Of a stretch of DNA of 64,000 bases, positions 43,925-51,760 are shown piece after piece; the stretch's first letter is position 1, and the number at the start of each line of letters is the position of its first letter. The stretch spans positions 1-64,000 of the forward strand of contig JAILZT010000018.1 in assembly GCA_023512345.1 (NCBI GenBank), in the 5' to 3' direction. The position numbers and the translations under genes were made by a program. The notes under the pieces were generated by a model that did not search any database, had not been told where the DNA came from, and saw only the letters and a program-made list of their open reading frames with translations. Source of the DNA: Paenibacillus sp. GTDB taxonomy: Bacteria; Bacillota; Bacilli; Paenibacillales; Paenibacillaceae.

Positions 43925-45319
43925 TTATTGTTTGGATTTTGCTTCTTGCTCAACAGCTTTATCCAAGAGTTTTTGCATTTTAGGTTGTTCTGATTTCAAA
44001 TAATCAGCCGCAGTTACCTTACCATCGATTACAGGTTGAATATCTGTGAAGAATAGGTTGTACCATTCTGCATTGTAAGTGTAGTGACCTGGAAGAACTC
44101 TTCCGTATTCATTAACAACTTGCAGGAACTCTTCTTTGTTGGCTGGCTTAGTAGTTGTATCAGCAGCCCACTCTGTTGCCATATCAATCAAGTTAGGAAT
44201 TTGAACTTTTGCTTTTACAAGTGCATCCATACCTTCTTTGGAAGCTGTCAGGTAATTGATCAATTCTACAGCCTCTTCAGGATGCTTAGATTTAGCAGAT
44301 GCTCCGATACCAAGTGAACCTGTCCATGTAGCTGATTTGCCAGTAGATCCAGCAGGGTAAGGAATTAGATCATAATCGAAAGGCAAAGTTTCATAAGTAC
44401 TCATATCCCAAGGACCTACTGGGAAGAATGCCATTTCGCCTTTCATCCAACGTTGGTAAGTATCCAATGTTTGTGCTTGCTCTGTAGAAGGTGTGATTTT
44501 GTATTTGTTTTGCATATCTGCGAAGAATTGAAGAGCTTCAGCAAATTTAGGATCGTCAATAGTTACTTTTGTTTTTGTAGAGTCAAGCCAGTCAGCACCA
44601 TTACTCCATACGAAAGACTGCAAAGTCCAGTTTACGTTAAAGCCAGCACCGAACTGATCCAATTTACCATCGCCATCTTTATCAATAGTTAGTTGCTGAG
44701 CAACCTTAATGAATTCATCCCATGTATATGGCTTGTCTTTGTCTGGAAGTGGAATGCCTGCTTTTTCGAACATAGTTTTGTTGTAACCTAGTGCGAAAGG
44801 TCCAACGTCTTTAGGCATACCGTACATATTGCCTTGGCCAGCCATTGTGCCGTCATAACGGTACAGATCTACACCATATTTCCAGATATTATCAAGTTTA
44901 ATATTTTCATTTTTTTCAACATAGCTAGTAAGATCTAGTAAAACTCCGCTATTTACATAAGCTTTAAGGTCGCCGGATTCAAAATAGAATACGTCTGGCA
45001 CGCTTTTGCCTGTGATTGCTGCTTTTAACTTAGTAGCATATTGGTCAGCTGCAGTTACAACAACTTTAACCTTAACATTTGGATGATCAGCTTCGAACTT
45101 TTTAACTACATTTTTGTATGCAGTTTGCTCGTCTGGTCCACCTCTGAACATGAATGTTAACTCTTTTGTTTCTTTGGAGTCGTTGGCGGAATTTGCAGGT
45201 TTTGCGTTTCCTCCTGTATTACTGTTTGCGGCGTTATTATTCCCACCACAACCTGCAAGTACAACCGAAAGCATCAGAACCATCGAAAGCAGTGTAAACC
45301 AACCTTTTTTCTTTAACAA
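43925..45319 (-). CDS. Sugar-binding lipoprotein of the arabino-oligosaccharide importer (AraN type)
   Basis: 464 residues. Lipoprotein signal with VLAGCGG (Cys at residue 24), followed by an Asn/Gly/Ala-rich tether. Family 1 binding-protein features: TFMFRGGPDEQTAYKNVVKKFEADHPNVKVKV, GKSVPDVFYFESGDLKAYV, and WMKGEMAFFPVGPWDM. Captures sugar outside the membrane for the two permeases. The start is a TTG with AGGAGG seven bases upstream. First gene of the operon, after a 510-bp control region. Confidence 0.93.
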   Translation of the reverse strand: MLKKKGWFTLLSMVLMLSVVLAGCGGNNNAANSNTGGNAKPANSANDSKETKELTFMFRGGPDEQTAYKNVVKKFEADHPNVKVKVVVTAADQYATKLKAAITGKSVPDVFYFESGDLKAYVNSGVLLDLTSYVEKNENIKLDNIWKYGVDLYRYDGTMAGQGNMYGMPKDVGPFALGYNKTMFEKAGIPLPDKDKPYTWDEFIKVAQQLTIDKDGDGKLDQFGAGFNVNWTLQSFVWSNGADWLDSTKTKVTIDDPKFAEALQFFADMQNKYKITPSTEQAQTLDTYQRWMKGEMAFFPVGPWDMSTYETLPFDYDLIPYPAGSTGKSATWTGSLGIGASAKSKHPEEAVELINYLTASKEGMDALVKAKVQIPNLIDMATEWAADTTTKPANKEEFLQVVNEYGRVLPGHYTYNAEWYNLFFTDIQPVIDGKVTAADYLKSEQPKMQKLLDKAVEQEAKSKQ

Positions 45320-45371
45320 TGTAACCCCTCCTAAGTGTCTGTATAAACTGTAACTCTTAAAAATGAACTAC

Positions 45372-45400
45372 TTTATAGTAAGAACTAAAATAAAAGTCAG
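45372..45400 (-). promoter_or_regulatory. Candidate promoter of the arabino-oligosaccharide operon
   Basis: Minus strand CTGACT (45400-45395), 17-base spacer, TATAAA (45377-45372), about 50 bases upstream of the first gene's TTG start. Confidence 0.6.
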
Positions 45401-45484
45401 TTTTTGACGTTTTTTTAGTTCAGGCTACCAATGATTCATTGAATTTAACCAAATCTAATGATAATCTTAAGTAAATACCTTTTA

Positions 45485-45511
45485 GGTTATCTTGAACTGT
45501 TTTTGATAACC
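45485..45511. promoter_or_regulatory. Inverted repeat GGTTATC/GATAACC, candidate operator
   Basis: GGTTATC (45485-45491) and GATAACC (45505-45511) are exact inverted 7-mers with 13 bases between, 85 bases upstream of the operon's -35. It could be bound by the divergent ArsR-type regulator. The region 45550-45625 also holds two TGTAAAC copies. Inference from symmetry and position only. Confidence 0.45.
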
Positions 45512-45516
45512 TTGAA

Positions 45517-45530
45517 TGTATTCGCTTACA
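45517..45530. promoter_or_regulatory. Candidate cre (CcpA) site of the arabinan operon
   Basis: TGTATTCGCTTACA fits the cre consensus TGNAANCGNTNNCA with a single change (T for A at position 5). It lies 117 bases upstream of the predicted -35. Confidence 0.5.
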
Positions 45531-45830
45531 AATATAAAATAACACATTAAAAACACCTTGTAAACACAAAAATATAAAACTATTCACTATTCTATAAATC
45601 AAAGCACAATAATGACGTGTAAACGAAATAAATGCGCTTTTTTTCTGAAAATGCCAGCCCTTTATATCAACATAAATCTAAATTAAAGGAGCCCATTCTT
45701 GAAATGTTACATAAAAATTAAGTACATTCTACAAATATAGGAAGAAAGCTTTATTAAATGGCCTTATTAGTTTATAATTTTATAAAATAATAAAAATATC
45801 TAAACACCATCCGGAAGAAGGTATACTTAT

Positions 45831-46793
45831 ATGATTTATATTAAAGATCTCATGAGTGGAATCGACATCTTCAAAGCACTCAGCTCCGAGATCAGGATTC
45901 AGATTCTGGAACTGCTCGCGAGCAATCAGGCATTGAATCTAAATGAAATCGCCAAAAAGCTGAGTTTAAGCAATGGCGCAATCACTATGCATATTAAAAA
46001 GTTAGAGGAAAGTGGACTAATTGAGATTAATACCTCCGTTGGAAAACATGGCATCCAGAAGGTTTGTTACCTAAATAAAGATAAGCTTATGGTCGACCTT
46101 CGCAGTAAAGATGTAGATAACTTATACGCTGTAGAAATTCAGGTCGGGCATTATAGTAACTATCAGGCAGTTCCGACCTGCGGATTGGCAACAAAGGATA
46201 GTATCATTGGTGACTTTGATGAGCCCCGCTACTTTGCGGATCCTCAACGAATCGATGCGGAGATTATTTGGCTGGCGGAGGGTTTTTTAGAATATAGAAT
46301 CCCTAATTATCTAAAACCCAACCAAACTTTCCGGGAAATTCAATTCTCGATGGAGATCGGCTCTGAAGCTCCAGGGTTCTGTGATAATTATCCTTCAGAC
46401 CTATACTTCTATGTAAATGGCATGGAAATCGGCACATGGACCAGCCCCGGTGATTTCGGTGTTTCCCCTGGAACACTTAATCCGGATTGGTGGCCTCCTC
46501 ACTTGAATCAATACGGTATGCTCAAGCTAATCAGAATTAACAATGAAGGAAGTTTCATTGATGGCTGTCGAATCTCGGACGTGACTCTGGATGATATTCA
46601 ACTGGATTATAAAAGTGAATTAACCTTCCGAATTGCTGTTACTGAAAAACCAGTTAATAAACGAGGGCTTACGATTTACGGAAAACATTTTGGCAACTAC
46701 AGCCAGGACTTGATGGCACGTGTACTCTATAATGTGCATGAAGTAGAAGAAATATCCAGACGTGTAAGTATGGATAAAGTCCATACTGAATAA
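45831..46793 (+). CDS. ArsR-type regulator with a large C-terminal sensor-like domain
   Basis: 320 residues, three times the length of ordinary ArsR proteins. Residues 8-80 form a winged HTH: IFKALSSEIRIQILELLASNQALNLNEIAKKLSLSNGAITMHIKKLEESGLI, with recognition helix at NGAITMHIKKL. Residues 100-310 are a beta-rich domain I cannot name, with HYSNYQAVPTCGLATKDSIIG, FDEPRYFADPQR and DLYFYVNGMEIGTW landmarks, plausible as a carbohydrate-sensing fold. Divergent from the arabino-oligosaccharide operon, so probably its regulator. No AraR-type gene is present. Ends at a terminator. Confidence 0.85.
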   Translation: MIYIKDLMSGIDIFKALSSEIRIQILELLASNQALNLNEIAKKLSLSNGAITMHIKKLEESGLIEINTSVGKHGIQKVCYLNKDKLMVDLRSKDVDNLYAVEIQVGHYSNYQAVPTCGLATKDSIIGDFDEPRYFADPQRIDAEIIWLAEGFLEYRIPNYLKPNQTFREIQFSMEIGSEAPGFCDNYPSDLYFYVNGMEIGTWTSPGDFGVSPGTLNPDWWPPHLNQYGMLKLIRINNEGSFIDGCRISDVTLDDIQLDYKSELTFRIAVTEKPVNKRGLTIYGKHFGNYSQDLMARVLYNVHEVEEISRRVSMDKVHTE

Positions 46794-46812
46794 AGCATAT
46801 AAAGCTTCGACT

Positions 46813-46857
46813 TAAGCATCCTCTTGGTCTTTTGGACTGATGGGATGCTTTTTTTCT
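46813..46857 (+). terminator. Terminator after the ArsR-type regulator
   Basis: AAGCATCC/GGATGCTT arms around a loop, followed by TTTTTTTC. Confidence 0.85.
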
Positions 46858-46970
46858 TGAAATTCGGCGAAGCCTTTTCCAAATACTGAACATGACCTCC
46901 TAAGTATATTTAATGTTAAAAAACCCAAACTAAATCATGTCTCCAAAACCACCGAGAAGGAGTGTTACAA

Positions 46971-47132
46971 ATGCGAGAAGGTCTAATTCCCACCGTTCTT
47001 GGAACCGTAGTATGTGCTTCAAGCGCCGCTTTTCTTGGAAGCAGGAAATATAAAATGGCCGCTACCGGCATACTAGGGTTTGGTCTGGCCCATGTAGTAT
47101 TGGGTACAATTGACTTGTTTGAGCACAGGTAA
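46971..47132 (+). CDS. Small hydrophobic protein, 53 residues, unknown function
   Basis: ATG preceded by AAGGAGTG at an eight-base spacing; 53 codons to TAA. The sequence opens MREGLIPTVLGTVVCASSAA and has two apolar stretches (about 5-22 and 29-47) separated by a basic turn GSRKYK, which suggests a two-pass membrane hairpin, ending DLFEHR. A terminator follows at once. Small proteins of this pattern are common in Bacillus and Paenibacillus but I know no function. Lies alone between two terminators. Confidence 0.75.
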   Translation: MREGLIPTVLGTVVCASSAAFLGSRKYKMAATGILGFGLAHVVLGTIDLFEHR

Positions 47133-47145
47133 AGGCTAGGAGGTT

Positions 47146-47182
47146 GCTGGGAGGTACAATTCTGTGCCTCTTAGCTTTTTTA
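47146..47182 (+). terminator. Terminator after the 53-residue gene
   Basis: GCTGGGAGGTAC/GTGCCTCTTAGC stem with two weak pairs and a six-base loop, followed by TTTTTTAT. Confidence 0.8.
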
Positions 47183-47189
47183 TAAAATA

Positions 47190-47225
47190 AAAGCGACCCT
47201 ACCCTGTATTCGGGTGGACCGCTTT
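47190..47225 (-). terminator. Terminator of the yqe operon
   Basis: AAAGCG/CGCTTT outer and ACCC/GGGT inner pairs; the minus side runs into TTTTATTTTAT. It lies ten bases after the methyltransferase stop. Confidence 0.75.
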
Positions 47226-47235
47226 ACTAATCATG

Positions 47236-48009
47236 TTATTTCACAGCAACATAAAAGAGACGTTCTGCTCCTTGATCCGCCTCGACCCATTTGAAGTCAG
47301 CGTAGGTCTTCACATCTGAGAACCCAGCCTTGAGTAACTCCTCTGTGAGCCATTTAGGATCATAAGCACGCTGAACATGTGTCTCCTCGAACCGACGATA
47401 CACATTATCTTGTCCGCCTTCCCGAGAGAAAATAACTAGATGATGCTCAATCTCGCGGCGAGGAACATCCAGTTCACAGGTCCATATATAAGATATAGTA
47501 TCTTCATCCAATATGAACGGCTGCTCTTCCTCATACCTAATGAGTGTATTCGGATGATGCACATCAAATAGAAAAGTGCCCCCGGGCTTAAGTCCTGCAA
47601 AGGTACGGGCAAACGTAGATTTAATGTCTTTCTCATCAAGCAAATAATTAAGGCAATCGCAAAACGAAATGACTGAATCCACCGTCTCCGGAAGCTCCCA
47701 TTCCGTCATGTTCTGCCTGATCCAGCGTACACTTCCCTCGCGTAAAAAGCGGCGTCCCTGCGGATGCTCCTCCATCTTCTGCCTTGCAACCGCAAGCATA
47801 TCTGAGGATAAATCAATACCACTAATATGATATCCCGCACCCGCCAGGGGGATGGTTATACTGCCTGTTCCGCAGCCAAGTTCTGCTACTGTTGCCGGCT
47901 TCCCATGTTTTTTCCACGCGGTTTCAGCAAAGGTTAGCCAGTCCGGATAGGGCATATCCGCCATAAGCTCGTCGTATACGTATGCAAATTTCCCATAGGA
48001 TGACACCAA
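47236..48009 (-). CDS. yqeM: Class I SAM-dependent methyltransferase (YqeM)
   Basis: 257 residues. The SAM-binding motif I is VAELGCGTGSITIPLAGAGYHISGIDLSSDML, followed by DSVISFCDCLNYLLD (motif II/III) and LKPGGTFLFDVH. The substrate is unknown. Position at the end of the yqeG-to-yqeM block fits B. subtilis yqeM. The start is TTG at 48009 or GTG at 48006; the Shine-Dalgarno (GCGGTG) is weak. Terminator follows. Confidence 0.9.
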   Translation of the reverse strand: MVSSYGKFAYVYDELMADMPYPDWLTFAETAWKKHGKPATVAELGCGTGSITIPLAGAGYHISGIDLSSDMLAVARQKMEEHPQGRRFLREGSVRWIRQNMTEWELPETVDSVISFCDCLNYLLDEKDIKSTFARTFAGLKPGGTFLFDVHHPNTLIRYEEEQPFILDEDTISYIWTCELDVPRREIEHHLVIFSREGGQDNVYRRFEETHVQRAYDPKWLTEELLKAGFSDVKTYADFKWVEADQGAERLFYVAVK

Positions 48010-48044
48010 GGTACACCGCGCTTTCTATTAAAAAATAACAACTG

Positions 48045-48962
48045 TTACTCAGCAGACTCATTACCTTCAACCTGGGCATCTTCTTCCTTAGGCGCAAGAT
48101 ACGTCCAGTTCTCTTTTTGTGTAATGAGACCTTCCTTCATCAGCCTGCCAAGCGCTCTCTTAAAGGCTGACTTACTGATTCCAAAGCGCTGTTTGATAAT
48201 ATCAGCAGGAGTAGCATCGGAGTAAGGCATCGCTCCACCCGGACGGGCATTCAGAAATTCCAATAGATTAGCAGAATCTAAATCCATACCCACTTCTTTA
48301 CGAGGGGCCATAGAAAGATTGACTCGTCCATCCTCCCGAATGTGCGTTACACGTGCCTCAACCTGTTCACCAAGCCGCAGCAATCGGCTGCGATCGGAGG
48401 CATGAATCATTCCGATGACACCAAAGCCTAGTACCCCAGCATCCACCAGCACAAAAGTACCCATCTGCAGCGGTCTGTACACTCTAGCCGTAACAGCTTG
48501 ACCCATCCACGATTCAGGTGCATCCAATGCTTGCTCTGCAAGTTCATACTCTCCGGCCAATTTAGCGCGAAGACGGCCTTGTTTATCATGCTCCATCAGT
48601 ACATATACACAATCGCCTATCTGTGGACGCAGCTCCTGAAGTTCTGGAAGTTCACTGATTGGAAGCAGTAATTGCCGTCCAAGCCCCATTTCCAGAAAGC
48701 AGCCCAGTCGCGGATGTACATCAGCCACTTCGAGCAATGCCATTTCTCCTAGAGTGAGAAAGGGTTTTTTCATAGTAGCCGCAAAACGGTCTTCCGTATC
48801 AAAGAACAAAAACACCTCAACGGAATCACCCGTCTTGACTTTTTGTGTAAGCTCCGTATAATGCAGCATTACATCTTGGTCTCCCGCAGTTAGAAAGAAA
48901 CCATAAGGCGACACTTCACGCGCTACCTTCAAGGTAACAATAGTTCCAGCTATCAAGCTCAT
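48045..48962 (-). CDS. cvfB: CvfB/YitL family S1-like RNA-binding protein
   Basis: 305 residues. Three S1-type beta-barrels (about 1-65, 70-135, 150-225; the last with FGVIGMIHASDRSRLLRLGEQVEARVTHIREDGRVNLSM), then a winged helix (ISKSAFKRALGRLMKEGLITQKENWTYL). In Staphylococcus aureus CvfB affects virulence and binds RNA. In B. subtilis yitL is elsewhere, whereas here it sits between rsfS and the methyltransferase gene. The start overlaps the rsfS stop by four bases (ATGA). Confidence 0.93.
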   Translation of the reverse strand: MSLIAGTIVTLKVAREVSPYGFFLTAGDQDVMLHYTELTQKVKTGDSVEVFLFFDTEDRFAATMKKPFLTLGEMALLEVADVHPRLGCFLEMGLGRQLLLPISELPELQELRPQIGDCVYVLMEHDKQGRLRAKLAGEYELAEQALDAPESWMGQAVTARVYRPLQMGTFVLVDAGVLGFGVIGMIHASDRSRLLRLGEQVEARVTHIREDGRVNLSMAPRKEVGMDLDSANLLEFLNARPGGAMPYSDATPADIIKQRFGISKSAFKRALGRLMKEGLITQKENWTYLAPKEEDAQVEGNESAE

Positions 48963-49306
48963 ACAGACGTTACTACCTTGGCATCAGACCACAGGCGCTC
49001 GATATTGTAATATTCGCGTTCATCCCGGTGGAAAATATGAACCACAACGTCTCCTAGATCCATAAGTACCCAGCGTGCTGAATCTACGCCCTCAATACCA
49101 CGAATAACTCCACCCGCTTCATGCACTACTTTACGAACCTCAGTTGCAATGGCTTGTACCTGTGTGTCAGAATTACCATGGCAAATTACAAAGTAATCAC
49201 TGATCGGTGAAATATTCCGCAGGTCCAGAGCAACAACGTTCATTGCCTTCTTGTCCTCAACGGCTGCAACTGTTAACTGTAATAATTTCTCTGAATGTAA
49301 ACTCAT
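48959..49306 (-). CDS. rsfS: Ribosomal silencing factor RsfS
   Basis: 115 residues, the normal length. Family core: LQLTVAAVEDKKAMNVVALDLRNISPISDYFVICHGNSDTQVQAIA and WVLMDLGDVVVHIFHRDEREYYNIERLW. Binds uL14 on the large subunit and blocks subunit joining under poor nutrition. GGAGG upstream of the ATG; overlaps yqeK and cvfB by four bases each. Confidence 0.97.
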   Translation of the reverse strand: MSLHSEKLLQLTVAAVEDKKAMNVVALDLRNISPISDYFVICHGNSDTQVQAIATEVRKVVHEAGGVIRGIEGVDSARWVLMDLGDVVVHIFHRDEREYYNIERLWSDAKVVTSV

Positions 49307-49881
49307 CCTTTTTCCTCCAATACTCTAACTAGATCATTTCTTGCCAACACGGTCAGTGGAAATACAATTCGCCGCTTCTCCAGAAGAACACGGATTGTAG
49401 AATCAAATCCTGCTACAAGCCCTTCCTCCAGACTAACCTTGGCCAACTTGCGTATTTGATCCACTCCCGGGAAATCCCGGCCAGGTTCAATATAATCCGC
49501 TAGACATACAATTTTTTCGAGAATGCTCATGCCTTCTCGGCCTGATGTGTGATACCGTATGGCATCCAGAACTTCAGGGTCTGTAATTCCGTACTCTTTC
49601 TCGGCAACGAACGCGCCTACCTCTGCATGCCATAGCTGCTTATCGTGAGACAGCAACACCTCTGACAGTGCATGATCTTCGATGATCTTCCTCATTCGGT
49701 CAACGGGCCAATACTTAGCCACATCATGCAGGATAGCAGCTGTCTCTGCGCGCTCGGGATCAGCTCCATAGCGGATGGCTAATTTAACTGCTGAGTCCAT
49801 TACACCAAGTGTATGCTTCCAGCGCTTGTCGGGCATTTGTGCAGAGACTGCTTCAATCAGTGCTTCGCGGCTGTACTCCAT
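49303..49881 (-). CDS. yqeK: HD-domain bis(5'-nucleosyl)-tetraphosphatase YqeK
   Basis: 192 residues. The HD motif is HTLGVMDSAVKLAIRYG...AAILHDVAKYWP, with distal His in LLSHDKQLWHAEVGAFV and Asp in LADYIEPGRDFPGV. Homologues hydrolyse Ap4A symmetrically. The ATG at 49881 with AGGAGTG seven bases upstream is the family start; the open frame continues to 49986 inside nadD. It overlaps the nadD end by 29 bases. Confidence 0.95.
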   Translation of the reverse strand: MEYSREALIEAVSAQMPDKRWKHTLGVMDSAVKLAIRYGADPERAETAAILHDVAKYWPVDRMRKIIEDHALSEVLLSHDKQLWHAEVGAFVAEKEYGITDPEVLDAIRYHTSGREGMSILEKIVCLADYIEPGRDFPGVDQIRKLAKVSLEEGLVAGFDSTIRVLLEKRRIVFPLTVLARNDLVRVLEEKG

Positions 49882-50455
49882 ACAATCCACTCCTATGAAC
49901 ATAATTGAAAACGGTCTCAGGCACCATATAACGGATCGACTTTCCCTCTGCAGCCCGTTTCCGAAGCATAGTAGATGAAATATCAACTAAGGGCATATCT
50001 GCGAGTATAACTTTATCCGAAATATCAGAAGGCAGTGCTTCAAGGTCAAGGTTTGTTCCAGGACGGCCCACTCCAATAAAAGTAAGCCGCTGTACAAGCT
50101 CTTCAATTCCTTCCCATTTGGGCAAGTATTGAACCATATCCGCTCCAATAATAAAATATAGATCGAGCTTAGGATACTCCTGTTGCAGCTTTCTTACCGT
50201 CTCAATCGTGTAAGAAACGCCGCCTCGGGTAATTTCCCAGTCCAGTGTTCGAAAGCTTTCATGCTCTTGAACGGCTTCCTGAACCATAGCCAATCTGTCC
50301 TCACTTGATACTCCGGCCTCATGCTTATGCGGGGGAATATGCGACGGCATAAACCATACCTCATCCAAGTTATAGGTATCTCTAGCAGCTTCCGCTGCCA
50401 GCATATGACCCATATGCAAAGGATCGAAGGTACCTCCCATGATTCCAACTTTCAA
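49853..50455 (-). CDS. nadD: Nicotinate-nucleotide adenylyltransferase
   Basis: 200 residues. GIMGGTFDPLHMGHMLAAEA is the nucleotidyltransferase signature and DISSTMLRKRAAEGKSIRYMVPE is the ISSTxxR motif. Makes nicotinate adenine dinucleotide in NAD synthesis. In the order yhbY-nadD-yqeK-rsfS as in B. subtilis (yqeI-nadD-yqeK-yqeL). AAGGAGGTGG upstream of the ATG. Confidence 0.97.
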   Translation of the reverse strand: MKVGIMGGTFDPLHMGHMLAAEAARDTYNLDEVWFMPSHIPPHKHEAGVSSEDRLAMVQEAVQEHESFRTLDWEITRGGVSYTIETVRKLQQEYPKLDLYFIIGADMVQYLPKWEGIEELVQRLTFIGVGRPGTNLDLEALPSDISDKVILADMPLVDISSTMLRKRAAEGKSIRYMVPETVFNYVHRSGLYGVQPRSTD

Positions 50456-50508
50456 GAGGCCACCTCCTTAAAGAGAATACAAGATAATAACCGACTCATC
50501 TCTATTGT

Positions 50509-50802
50509 CTAACGCGGCAGCTCAATAGTCTTATTATCGCGTGATTCCTTGTACAGGACAATGGTCTTGCCAATGACCTGAACGAGCTCAGAGCCTGATT
50601 GTTCAGCCAATGTGCTGCCGATGACTTTAGGATCCTCAACGTTATTGTTGAGCACACTGATCTTCATAAGCTCGCGTTTTTCAATAGCTTCCTCAATATG
50701 GCGGATAAGATGCTCATTTACGCCACCTTTTCCGACTTGAAATACCGGGTCAAGATGGTGTGCCAAAGAGCGTAAGTAGCGTGTTTGTTTTCCAGTTAAC
50801 AT
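50509..50802 (-). CDS. yhbY: RNA-binding CRM-domain protein YhbY (YqeI)
   Basis: 97 residues. A single CRM domain: LTGKQTRYLRSLAHHLDPVFQVGKGGVNEHLIRHIEEAI, with the GxxG-type loop at VGKGGVN, then ELMKISVLNN. Associates with pre-50S ribosomal particles in E. coli. Lies between aroE and nadD in the standard order. Confidence 0.95.
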   Translation of the reverse strand: MLTGKQTRYLRSLAHHLDPVFQVGKGGVNEHLIRHIEEAIEKRELMKISVLNNNVEDPKVIGSTLAEQSGSELVQVIGKTIVLYKESRDNKTIELPR

Positions 50803-50861
50803 AAATGAACAAAACTCCTTAATTAATATATATTATTACCCAAATTTCCTAAAACCATTTC

Positions 50862-51740
50862 CTATTCAGTGCCACCCAGGCAATCTAGGATGGTCTGCCG
50901 CATAACTTCGATCGGCGCAGGCTGTCCAGTCCAATACTCCAACGCATAGGCACCCTGATAAACGAACATCCCAAGTCCTCCGTGAATGCGGCAACCACGT
51001 GCTAAACTATCCTGAAGCAGGCGGGTACGGAGTGGATTGTAAATTAGATCACTTACAACCATCCCCTCGTGAAATAGAGAGGCATCTATTGGCGTTTCAT
51101 TCATATGAGGATACATACCCACAGAGGTAGTATTAATTATGACATCTATATCAGTCAGCACATCTGGGATTTGATCCAGGCTTATTCCGGTGATATTCCC
51201 CTTCTTACTCCATTCCGCAGCCAGTTCCAAGGCTTTGTCGGCTGTACGGTTAGCTACAATAATAGTTTCTGGAGCTTCCCGAAGCAGCGCAGCAGCTATC
51301 CCTCTTGCAGCGCCCCCCGCTCCAATCACCAATATTCTAGCTCCAGTTAAATCGGAGAAAGCCTCGGCCTTGAGCGAACGTACGTAACCTATGCCATCCG
51401 TATTATATCCAGTCAAGAAACCATTAGAATTCACAATGGTATTGACTGCACCGATGTCCTTCGCACTTTCATCCAGAGCATCCAGATAAGGCATAACAGC
51501 TACTTTGTGCGGTATGGTCACATTAACCCCGCGAAAGCCAAGTGTCCTAATCGCCTCTACAGCATTTCCCAATTTGTCTGGAATGATATGCAAAGGAACA
51601 TAGGCCCCTGATATCCCCATGGATCGCAACGCAGCTGTGTGCATGATTGGTGATCTCGATTGCGCGATAGGATCACCCATTACTCCAAGAAGAATATCCC
51701 CTGTATTGGCGGACGACCCGTTCACTGTTGTCTCAGACAC
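50862..51740 (-). CDS. aroE: Shikimate dehydrogenase
   Basis: 292 residues. Shikimate-site SRSPIMHTAALRSMGISGAY, catalytic Lys in GVNVTIPHKVAVMPY, Asp in NTDGIGYVRSL, and the NADP-binding ILVIGAGGAARGIAAALL. VSDLIYNPLRTRLL and GLGMFVYQGAYALEYWTG complete the family. Reduces 3-dehydroshikimate in aromatic amino acid synthesis. The start is a GTG with GGGAGG upstream. In the yqeH-aroE-yhbY order of B. subtilis. Confidence 0.97.
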   Translation of the reverse strand: MSETTVNGSSANTGDILLGVMGDPIAQSRSPIMHTAALRSMGISGAYVPLHIIPDKLGNAVEAIRTLGFRGVNVTIPHKVAVMPYLDALDESAKDIGAVNTIVNSNGFLTGYNTDGIGYVRSLKAEAFSDLTGARILVIGAGGAARGIAAALLREAPETIIVANRTADKALELAAEWSKKGNITGISLDQIPDVLTDIDVIINTTSVGMYPHMNETPIDASLFHEGMVVSDLIYNPLRTRLLQDSLARGCRIHGGLGMFVYQGAYALEYWTGQPAPIEVMRQTILDCLGGTE

Positions 51741-51760
51741 ACGTGTAACCTCCCTCGTTG

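Noticed and set aside
45420..45602. 60-codon minus-strand open frame upstream of the arabinan operon
   Set aside because: It occupies the control region with the dyad and cre-like site, has no ribosome-binding site, and its hydrophobic composition follows from AT-rich DNA.
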